Assembly (NCBI GenBank): GCA_050698355.1
Contig: JBOHBN010000160.1
Location: 1-34,568, forward strand
Source: JBOHBN01 sp050698355
Lineage (GTDB): Bacteria > Actinomycetota > Actinomycetes > Streptosporangiales > WHST01
Direction: 5' to 3'
DNA: 34,568 bases
This document shows positions 1-5,982 of this stretch, piece by piece (positions within the stretch are counted from its first letter, which is position 1; each line of letters opens with the position of its first letter). Below the pieces are notes generated by a model. It was not told the origin of the DNA and ran no database searches. It saw only the letters and a program-made list of their open reading frames with translations. The position numbers and the translations under genes are program-made.

Positions 1-33
1 GCTCGGGCGACCGAGCCTCCCGCCACTTCATGA
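1..33 (+). CDS. C-terminal end of an upstream gene, possibly the ABC binding protein (partial)
   Basis: One frame is open from base 1 and stops at TGA 31-33, 12 bases before the first permease gene. The tail would read ARATEPPATS. In Opp/Dpp operons the gene before the two permeases usually encodes the extracellular solute-binding protein, so this is the obvious candidate. Ten residues carry no diagnostic motif, so the identity rests on position only. Confidence 0.4.
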   Translation, partial: ARATEPPATS

Positions 34-45
34 AGGGACACGATC

Positions 46-1200
46 ATGCTAAGGATGCTGCTGCATCGGCTTTCGCACATGGTGCTGGTGTTCTGGATGT
101 TCATCACGCTGTTGTTCTTCATGATGCAGCTGGCACCCGGCGATATCGTCACGACGATGGTGCGGGACCCGCGGATACCCCCGGAGGCCCGCGACGCCCT
201 ACGCGAACAGTTCGGGCTCGACCAGCCATTGTTCGTGCAGTACCTGGACTACCTGCAGAACTTCGTGACCGGCAACCTCGGGGTCAGCTTCTCGCACTAC
301 CCGACACCGGTCATGGAGATCGTCCTGAACCGGATGCCGCGTACCATCGTGCTATTCCTGGCCGCCGTGCTGCTGGCATACGCGATGGGATTCGTGGCCG
401 GCAAGCTGCTGGCGTGGAGACGCGGCGGTATCTTCGAATACGGTACGACGGTCACCGGCGTACTGCTCTACACGGTCTTCTACCCGTGGTTTGCGATCAT
501 GATGCTGCTGATCTTCGGGTCGGTCTTCGAACTCGTGCCGTTGCGAGGATTCATCGACACCGACCTGTGGTCGGACGCCCCGTACAGCTCCACCGAGGTC
601 TTCTGGTACATCATCGTCGCCCTGACCGTGTTGACCGCGGTCGTGGTGGCGGTGCGGTTGCTCACCGCGCGGATGAACGACTACGCGCAGGCCCGCACGG
701 CGGCATGGGGTGGCTGCGGCGTGGCGTTCGCGCTGTTCTGCGGCTACTGGTGGCTGTCCCCGATGAGCAAGTACGCGCTGGACATCGCACACCACGCCGT
801 GTTGCCGATAGTCACGCTGGCGCTGGTCAACTTCGGTGGCGCGATGCTGCTGACCCGGACCTCGATGCTGGAAACGCTGCGCGAGGACTACATCTTCACC
901 GCACGCGCCAAGGGGCTTTCCGAGCGCGAGGTGCGTGACCGGCATGCCGCACGGACCGCGTTGATGCCGGTGGTCACCTCGCTCGTGATCCAACTGGCGT
1001 ACGTGATCGGCGGCGGGGTGGTCACCGAGACGGTGTTCAGTTGGGACGGCATCGGCCGTACCCTGGTGACCGCCGTACAGCAACAGGACACGCCCCTGGT
1101 GGTCGGCGCGTTCGCCTTCCTCGGCGTCACCGTGCTGATCGGGCACCTGGTCATCGATGTGGTTTGCAGCCTTCTCGACCCGAGGATCCGAGTGTCATGA
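46..1200 (+). CDS. ABC transporter permease, DppB/OppB type
   Basis: First membrane subunit of a peptide/oligosaccharide-class (PepT family) ABC importer. The 384-residue protein starts at ATG 46, with a GAAGGGA ribosome-binding site just upstream. Visible are an N-terminal membrane helix (about 8-29), the periplasmic PGD segment after it, and the cytoplasmic EAA coupling loop DYIFTARAKGLSEREV (281-296), which contacts the ATPases. The C-terminus LLDPRIRVS is typical of the family. It is longer than the usual 310-340 residues because two extra hydrophobic stretches (about 186-206 and 222-238) sit before the HHAVLPIVTLAL segment, so it may have eight rather than six membrane helices. The stop overlaps the next start (ATGA 1197-1200). 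The substrate cannot be read from sequence. Confidence 0.9.
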   Translation: MLRMLLHRLSHMVLVFWMFITLLFFMMQLAPGDIVTTMVRDPRIPPEARDALREQFGLDQPLFVQYLDYLQNFVTGNLGVSFSHYPTPVMEIVLNRMPRTIVLFLAAVLLAYAMGFVAGKLLAWRRGGIFEYGTTVTGVLLYTVFYPWFAIMMLLIFGSVFELVPLRGFIDTDLWSDAPYSSTEVFWYIIVALTVLTAVVVAVRLLTARMNDYAQARTAAWGGCGVAFALFCGYWWLSPMSKYALDIAHHAVLPIVTLALVNFGGAMLLTRTSMLETLREDYIFTARAKGLSEREVRDRHAARTALMPVVTSLVIQLAYVIGGGVVTETVFSWDGIGRTLVTAVQQQDTPLVVGAFAFLGVTVLIGHLVIDVVCSLLDPRIRVS

Positions 1201-2294
1201 GTACGCAGCAGAAGCAGGGACCCGAAACCGCGGACGAGCAGCAACAGGTCGAGATACCCGCCGAATCGTTGTGGCGCATCCGGCTGCGGCTGTTCCGCCG
1301 CAAGCTACGAACGAACTGGGGCCTCTTCGCCGAGAACAAGATCGGTCTGGTGGGCCTGGGCATTATCGGCTTGTTCGGGCTGATGGCGCTGGCGCACCCC
1401 ATCTTGATGAACACCGTCTGGGACCCGGATGTGTACGACCCGGAAGCCGGCTACGGCGCCGTGGTCATCGAGAAGAAGATCGTCAGCCAGGTTGAGAATC
1501 CAGACGAACAGGTGGCGCTGGCCCAGGCCGTGACGATGCCGAGCGTGGAGAATCCACAGGTCGGTGAGACGGTCAAGGTCGCCGAACAGCCGGCACCGCC
1601 GAACGCCGAACACTGGCTGGGCATCGACCAGAACGGCCGGGACATCTTCTCCCAGCTATTGAAGGGTGCACAGACCGCCTTCGCGCTCGGGGTGATCGCG
1701 TCCTTGGTCACCGTGGTCCTGGCCACAGTGGTCGGCTCGGTGGCGGCGTACTTCGGCGGGGTCTGCGACCAGATCCTGATGCGGGTCGCCGACCTCTTCC
1801 TGCTGCTGCCGCTGATCCCGGTGCTGGCCCTCCTCGGCGGCTTGTTCGATCCGAACCTCGTGGTGCTCGCCGTGGCGGTCGGACTGGTCTCCGGTTTCGG
1901 TGGCACCGCCATCCTGCTGAAATCCCAAGCGCTCGCGGTGAAGGTGAAACCGTTCATCGACGCGGCGCGGGTGGCGGGTGGCAGCCACCGGCACATCATC
2001 TTCCGGCACATCGTGCCGAACGTGGTGCCGTTGGCGTTCTTCTCGATGATGGTGTCGGTCACGTTAGCGATCGGCACCGAGGCCACGCTCGCCTACCTCG
2101 GCCTGATCAACCTGGACATGAGCTGGGGCCTCATGATCCAGACCGCGCAGACCGGCGGCTACCTGCTCAGCGGCTTCGAGCACTGGTGGCTGCTCTTCCC
2201 TGCGGGGCTCGCGGTGACGCTGCTGTGCGCGGCATTCTACCTGGTCGGCCGGGCGCTGGACGAGGTCGTGAACCCGAGGCTGCGGAGTCGATGA
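1197..2294 (+). CDS. ABC transporter permease, DppC/OppC type
   Basis: Second membrane subunit of the importer, 365 residues. I chose ATG 1197, which overlaps the previous stop as ATGA; an in-frame start at 1041 would lie deep inside the upstream gene. The N-terminus is cytoplasmic and charged, followed by a first helix near GLVGLGIIGLFGLMAL. A long extracellular segment leads to the family motif HWLGIDQNGRDIFSQ. The EAA-loop region FIDAARVAGGSHRHIIFRH and the stretch ending TEATLAYLGL are typical of DppC. The extracellular insert before HWLG (roughly 60-140) is longer than in common DppC proteins. The stop overlaps the next gene's ATG (2291-2294). Confidence 0.9.
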   Translation: MSTQQKQGPETADEQQQVEIPAESLWRIRLRLFRRKLRTNWGLFAENKIGLVGLGIIGLFGLMALAHPILMNTVWDPDVYDPEAGYGAVVIEKKIVSQVENPDEQVALAQAVTMPSVENPQVGETVKVAEQPAPPNAEHWLGIDQNGRDIFSQLLKGAQTAFALGVIASLVTVVLATVVGSVAAYFGGVCDQILMRVADLFLLLPLIPVLALLGGLFDPNLVVLAVAVGLVSGFGGTAILLKSQALAVKVKPFIDAARVAGGSHRHIIFRHIVPNVVPLAFFSMMVSVTLAIGTEATLAYLGLINLDMSWGLMIQTAQTGGYLLSGFEHWWLLFPAGLAVTLLCAAFYLVGRALDEVVNPRLRSR

Positions 2295-3322
2295 TGGCAC
2301 TGGCGCCGAGAGCGGGCCTGACCCGCGACAAGCTGCTCGAGGTCGACGGCCTCGTCATGCGCTACAACACGAAGAAGGGCCAGGTCTCCGCTGTCGAGGA
2401 CGTCAGCTTCGAACTGCACAACGGTGAGGCGCTGGGCTTAGTCGGAGAGTCGGGCTGCGGCAAGACCTCGGTGGCCACAGCCCTGATGCGCCTTCAGGCC
2501 ACCAATGCCGACATCGTGCACGGCCAGATCCGGCTGAACGGCACGGACCTGCTCTCGCTCTCAGATCGGGAAATGCGGGCCACGCGCTGGGACGACATCG
2601 CCATGGTGTTCCAGGGCGCGATGAATGCCTGGAACCCGGTCTATACCGTGTTCCGGCAGATCGAGGAGGCGATGCACGCGCATACCTGGGAACGGTTCAC
2701 CCGGTCGGCTGCCCGGGAGAAGGTCGCGGAGCTGTTCGACCTGGTCGGTCTGCCCGCGGACGTGATGGACCGCTACCCGCACCAGTTCTCCGGCGGTATG
2801 CGGCAGCGTGCGGTCATCGCGATGGCGCTGTCGTGTGACCCGCAGCTCATCATCGCGGACGAGCCGACCACCGCCCTGGACGTGATCGTGCAGGACCGCA
2901 TCCTGCGCAGGATCGAAGAGATCCGCGCCAAGCTGCACATGAGCATGATCTACATCTCGCACGACCTCGCGGTGATCGCCGAGGTGACCGACTGGATCGG
3001 TGTGATGTACGCAGGAAAGCTGGTCGAGCTCGGCCCGTCCCCCCGGGTGTTCGCCCGGCCGCGGCACCCGTACGCCTGGTCGCTGCTCACCTCGACGCCA
3101 AGCATCCACGGCGAACGCCGCTCGCTGGTGCCGTTGAAGGGCGAGCCTCCGGACCTGCTTAATCCGCCTCCCGGATGCAGATTCCATCCGCGCTGTCCGC
3201 TGGCCACGGACCAGTGCCGGATGGAGGAGCCTCCATTGCGCACGGTGGCCGGCGGTCAGCAGGTTGCCTGCTGGCACTGGGATCAGGTACCTGAACCGAA
3301 CACGCAGGAGACCTTGGCATGA
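2291..3322 (+). CDS. ABC transporter ATP-binding protein, OppD/DppD type
   Basis: First ATPase of the importer, 343 residues. Two adjacent ATGs (2291 and 2294) are possible starts; 2291 gives the ATGA overlap seen across the operon. Walker A is GESGCGKTS, the signature is SGGMRQRAVIA, Walker B is LIIADEPTTALD, and the H-loop lies in YISHDLAV. The C-terminal oligopeptide-transporter extension is present and ends in a cysteine-containing segment, CRFHPRCPLATDQC. Cysteines in this extension are common in the family, and an iron-sulfur cluster has been reported in the mycobacterial Opp ATPase; whether this protein binds one is inference. The stop overlaps the next start at 3319-3322. Confidence 0.92.
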   Translation: MMALAPRAGLTRDKLLEVDGLVMRYNTKKGQVSAVEDVSFELHNGEALGLVGESGCGKTSVATALMRLQATNADIVHGQIRLNGTDLLSLSDREMRATRWDDIAMVFQGAMNAWNPVYTVFRQIEEAMHAHTWERFTRSAAREKVAELFDLVGLPADVMDRYPHQFSGGMRQRAVIAMALSCDPQLIIADEPTTALDVIVQDRILRRIEEIRAKLHMSMIYISHDLAVIAEVTDWIGVMYAGKLVELGPSPRVFARPRHPYAWSLLTSTPSIHGERRSLVPLKGEPPDLLNPPPGCRFHPRCPLATDQCRMEEPPLRTVAGGQQVACWHWDQVPEPNTQETLA

Positions 3323-4383
3323 CGGGCCAGGCAGAGACGACGCGACCGCTGGCCACGGTGCGGGGTCTGCGCAAGCATTTCCCGATCGATCGCGGGATGT
3401 TTCGCAAGCCGATCGACTTCGTGCACGCAGTGGACGGCATCGACTTCACCATCGACAAGGGCGAAAGCCTCGGCCTGGTTGGCGAATCGGGTTGCGGCAA
3501 GACCACCACCGGGCGGCTGCTCACCCGGCTGGATGACCCGTCCGAAGGCTCGATCCGGCTGGCCAACCGCGCGGGGACGCCGGGCGGCGGGAGTGCCGAG
3601 GACGATGTGGACATCGCGCGGCTGGCAGGCGCAGATCTCAAGGAGTTCCGGCGCCGGGTCCAGATGATTTTCCAGGATCCGTACGAGTCGATGAACCCGC
3701 GCCGCACCATCTTCGACACCGTGGCGGAACCGTTGCTGGTACAGAAGATGGGGTCGGTCACCGAGCAGGAAGAGCGAGTCGCGGAAATGCTCCAACTGGT
3801 CGGGCTGACCCCGGCCGCCTCGTTCATGTTCCGCTACCCGCATGAACTCTCCGGCGGGCAGCGGCAGCGGGTGGCGATCGCCCGGGCCCTGATACCGGAG
3901 CCCAGCTTCGTCGTGGCCGACGAGCCGACGTCCATGCTGGACGTCAGCATCCGCATCTCCATCATGGAACTGATGGCCGATCTGGCGCGCCGGCTGGACG
4001 TCTCGTACCTCTACATCACCCACGACCTGGGGGTGGCGCGCTATCTGTGTCAGCGGATCGCGGTGATGTACCTCGGCAAGATCGTGGAGATCGCGGACAC
4101 CGAGGAACTGCTGGCGAACCCGATGCACCCGTACACCAAGGCGTTGCTGTCCGCGGTACCGGTGCCGGACCCGACCATCACGCGTCCGAAACCGGACATC
4201 ACCGGCGGCATCTCCAAGCCGCTGAACCCGGCGCCGACCTGCCGGTTCCTGGACCGCTGCCCGTGGGCGGAGGAGGTCTGCAGGCAGCATGACCATCCTC
4301 CGCTGGAGGAGCTGCGACCGGGCCACTTCGTGGCCTGCTACGTGGCCAGCCGCCGACACAGCGCGGAACCCGCCGGGGCGTGA
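3319..4383 (+). CDS. ABC transporter ATP-binding protein, OppF/DppF type
   Basis: Second ATPase, 354 residues, starting at ATG 3319 inside the overlap with the previous gene. Walker A is GESGCGKTTTGR, the signature LSGGQRQRVAIARAL is intact, Walker B is FVVADEPTSMLD, and the H-loop is in YITHDLGV. It also carries the C-terminal extension with a cysteine segment, CRFLDRCPWAEEVC. The heterodimeric ATPase pair plus two permeases makes a complete importer core. It is the last gene of the operon; a hairpin follows about 33 bases after the stop. The operon abuts the conserved tRNA/gyrA side of the origin block and looks like lineage-specific content. Confidence 0.92.
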   Translation: MTGQAETTRPLATVRGLRKHFPIDRGMFRKPIDFVHAVDGIDFTIDKGESLGLVGESGCGKTTTGRLLTRLDDPSEGSIRLANRAGTPGGGSAEDDVDIARLAGADLKEFRRRVQMIFQDPYESMNPRRTIFDTVAEPLLVQKMGSVTEQEERVAEMLQLVGLTPAASFMFRYPHELSGGQRQRVAIARALIPEPSFVVADEPTSMLDVSIRISIMELMADLARRLDVSYLYITHDLGVARYLCQRIAVMYLGKIVEIADTEELLANPMHPYTKALLSAVPVPDPTITRPKPDITGGISKPLNPAPTCRFLDRCPWAEEVCRQHDHPPLEELRPGHFVACYVASRRHSAEPAGA

Positions 4384-4416
4384 GCCCGTACGCCTCGTTT
4401 CCGCCCGCGATCCAAA

Positions 4417-4437
4417 GCCGGTGCAGTAGCCACCGGT
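4417..4437 (+). terminator. Terminator-like hairpin after the ABC operon
   Basis: CCGGTG (4418-4423) pairs with CACCGG (4431-4436) around a 7-base loop, with a possible extra G-U pair outside. It lies 33 bases beyond the last ABC gene. No T-run follows, as is common for actinobacterial hairpins, so termination is inference. The rest of 4384-4574 shows nothing I can support. Confidence 0.4.
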
Positions 4438-4574
4438 ACCGGGTCGTCGTTCTCGAAGCGATCGTGGTCGCCTGCAGTTCGGGCCGTTCAAGATCCGCGT
4501 TCTGTGGGCGTACAGCGGCGCATTCTTAGCATGTCGCCCGGCTGGTGCGGATCTTGGCGGAACGTGCCTACGAG

Positions 4575-4647
4575 TGGAGCGAACCGGACTCGAACCGGCG
4601 ACCCCCTGCTTGCAAAGCAGGTGCTCTACCAACTGAGCTATCGCCCC
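4575..4647 (-). tRNA. tRNA-Ala(TGC)
   Basis: Read on the minus strand, this 73-base gene folds as a full cloverleaf: acceptor GGGGCGA/TCGCTCC, D arm GCTC...GAGC, anticodon stem CCTGC/GCAGG around loop TTTGCAA (anticodon TGC), and T arm with GGTTCGAGTCC. The discriminator base is A and CCA is not encoded. tRNA-Ala(TGC) and tRNA-Ile(GAT) beside gyrA are a standard actinobacterial arrangement. Confidence 0.97.
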
Positions 4648-4723
4648 GTACGCTGCGAATCCGCGCAACGTGTCGGTACGTCAGGCTGCCATAGCGAGCT
4701 GTGCTACTGACAGGTTCGCGGAC

Positions 4724-4846
4724 TCACGCGTCCGGCATGGAGGTGGCTTCGGTCCACAGGTCCTGCTCGGCGCGGTCGGCTTGAACCTTGCGCCATACGA
4801 GCAGGCCCGCGACGGCGGCCACCAACAAGATCAGCAGTTTCTTCAC
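4724..4846 (-). CDS. DLW-39 family small membrane protein
   Basis: A 40-residue protein starting with GTG at 4846, preceded by a strong GGAAGGA site 7 bases upstream. The sequence begins KKLLILLVAAVAGLLVWRKV, a single membrane helix after two lysines. It then carries the family-defining D-L-W tripeptide (residues 29-31, AEQDLWTEAT) and ends SMPDA. The family is named for this motif and its length of about 39 residues, and it is found beside the tRNA-Ile/tRNA-Ala pair downstream of gyrA in actinobacteria. Its function is unknown to me. Longer frames across this segment are shadows. Confidence 0.85.
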   Translation of the reverse strand: MKKLLILLVAAVAGLLVWRKVQADRAEQDLWTEATSMPDA

Positions 4847-4874
4847 GACCCCGTCCTTCCGATGGATGCCTACC

Positions 4875-4904
4875 ACGGTTCGTGGCGGGATGGCCGTCTG
4901 TCAA
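4875..4904 (-). promoter_or_regulatory. Possible promoter of the DLW-39 gene
   Basis: On the minus strand a perfect -35 hexamer TTGACA (4904-4899) is followed after 18 bases by AACCGT (4880-4875), a poor -10. The start codon lies 28 bases further. The -35 match is good and the -10 is weak, so the exact promoter is uncertain. Confidence 0.35.
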
Positions 4905-5056
4905 ATCAGAGCACACGTGACGCGCGCTCGTCGTCTGTCGCTCCTGCGGAGCCTACCGCAGACCGCTTCCTGGGCTGTTCGGACGGGGCTGGAACTGGTC
5001 GACGACGGCGACATCGCCGAGATCAGAACAGCGAGCGCCCCACCGTCACCACGGAA

Positions 5057-5071
5057 CTCCATAGCCTGGAG
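5057..5071 (+). promoter_or_regulatory. -10-like element centred in an inverted repeat
   Basis: TAGCCT (5062-5067) fits the actinobacterial TAnnnT -10 pattern and ends 6 bases before a GTG codon at 5074, the spacing expected for a leaderless mRNA. It overlaps a short inverted repeat, CTCCA-TAGCC-TGGAG (5057-5071). No clear -35 is present. Bases 4905-5056 show nothing else I can support. Confidence 0.35.
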
Positions 5072-5073
5072 CC

Positions 5074-5226
5074 GTGACTGATAAGGATCCACGAAGCCCA
5101 CAGAACACCGACGAAGCGAGGAAAGCCCGCTCGCGAAGGGTGAAGTACGAGAAGCAAAGGGAAGCGAGCGACAAGATGAAGGCCCGGGTCGCGAGAAGCC
5201 TGCGCTACCTTGATCGCGGCAGGTAG
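5074..5226 (+). CDS. Possible 50-residue basic protein (leaderless)
   Basis: A GTG-initiated frame of 51 codons ends at TAG 5224-5226, convergent with tRNA-Ile. The product is strongly charged, with a C-terminal half rich in Lys/Arg (RKARSRRVKYEKQREASDK) that could form one amphipathic helix. I recognise no family. Only about 70% of third codon positions are G or C, lower than in neighbouring genes, which argues against it. The correctly spaced TAnnnT element and the hairpin at its stop argue for it. Treat as hypothetical. Confidence 0.3.
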   Translation: MTDKDPRSPQNTDEARKARSRRVKYEKQREASDKMKARVARSLRYLDRGR

Positions 5227-5252
5227 GCCATGTCGGCCGTAACCTGACCTGC
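5219..5252. terminator. Hairpin between the micro-ORF and tRNA-Ile
   Basis: GCAGGT (5219-5224) pairs with ACCTGC (5247-5252), with a nested GGCC/GGCC pair (5226-5229 with 5235-5238). It begins at the micro-ORF stop and lies 12 bases beyond the tRNA-Ile 3' end, so it could terminate from either side. No long T-run is present. Confidence 0.4.
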
Positions 5253-5264
5253 GGAGATTTCGTG

Positions 5265-5338
5265 TGGGGCTACCTGGACTTGAACCAGGGACCTCTTCCT
5301 TATCAGGGAAGCGCTCTAACCGTCTGAGCTATAGCCCC
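5265..5338 (-). tRNA. tRNA-Ile(GAT)
   Basis: A 74-base cloverleaf on the minus strand: acceptor GGGGCTA/TAGCCCC, D arm GCTC...GAGC, anticodon stem CTTCC/GGAAG around loop CTGATAA (anticodon GAT), and T arm containing GGTTCAAGTCC. The discriminator is A and CCA is not encoded. It sits 68 bases downstream of the DUF3566 gene. Confidence 0.97.
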
Positions 5339-5349
5339 AGCGCATGCCG

Positions 5350-5355
5350 ATCGTA
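5350..5355 (-). promoter_or_regulatory. -10 element of tRNA-Ile
   Basis: TACGAT on the minus strand fits TAnnnT and ends 11 bases before the tRNA 5' end, predicting a leader of about 4 bases. No convincing -35 is seen, although a palindrome ACCGTACGGT lies upstream. Confidence 0.4.
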
Positions 5356-5406
5356 TCGGGCCGCAGCAGCGAGCGTACCGTACGGTCGGCTCACGGCCCC
5401 GCTCGG

Positions 5407-5982
5407 TTACTCCGCCTCGGACAGGGTGACCTCGACACCGCCGACCAGGCTGGTGACCAGGTTATAGATGAACCCGCCGAGCGTGGCGAGTGCGGTCAGC
5501 AGCACGACATTGACCGCGCCAAGCACGGCGGTCCAGCCCAGGATGGTCTTGGCGGAGAGCCAGCCGGAAATGTCCCACTTGTCGCTTCCGCCGGATAGGT
5601 CGCGTACGACGCTGATCAGCGAGTCGAAGACCCCCATGCCGGACAGCACGGAGTAGAGCACCGCGACCGCGACGAAGAACACCACGAACAGCACGAGGGC
5701 GACCACGAAGCTGAACTTCATCACCGACCACGGGTCGACCCGGCTGACCAGCAGGTGCGCGCGGCGCGGTGCCCGCGACCGCGACGCCGGTCCGGCCGGC
5801 CGGGGACGCGCCGCCGCGTTGCCCGGCGGGCGTCCCTGGTCCTGCCGCGCGCCCTGCGTGGGCTGGGCTTGCTGGCGGGGCTGGGCACCGCCGTTCTGGC
5901 CCTGCCCTGCCCGGTCGTCGGTCCGCCTGTCCCCGCCGGTCGCGGTAGCTCCGCGCGTCGAGAAACGCTGGAGGTCGCTCAC
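5407..5982 (-). CDS. DUF3566 domain membrane protein
   Basis: A 191-residue protein starting at GTG 5982, which overlaps the gyrA stop as GTGA, so it is translationally coupled to gyrase. The first ~75 residues are a low-complexity Q/G/R/P-rich tail. Then comes the conserved DUF3566 domain: VSRVDPWSVMKFSF leading into helix 1 (about 90-112), a soluble segment with a WDISGW motif, and helix 2 (about 147-174). The protein ends shortly after a short loop. Position immediately after gyrA is conserved in actinobacteria. I cannot assign its molecular function. Confidence 0.88.
   Translation of the reverse strand: MSDLQRFSTRGATATGGDRRTDDRAGQGQNGGAQPRQQAQPTQGARQDQGRPPGNAAARPRPAGPASRSRAPRRAHLLVSRVDPWSVMKFSFVVALVLFVVFFVAVAVLYSVLSGMGVFDSLISVVRDLSGGSDKWDISGWLSAKTILGWTAVLGAVNVVLLTALATLGGFIYNLVTSLVGGVEVTLSEAE

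Noticed and set aside
3283..4668. 461-codon minus-strand frame over the OppF-like gene and tRNA-Ala
   Set aside because: It crosses a tRNA and lies antisense to a clear ATPase gene.
5265..5338. tRNA-Ile as an integration attachment site
   Set aside because: No integrase gene or duplicated tRNA 3' end was found in the window.
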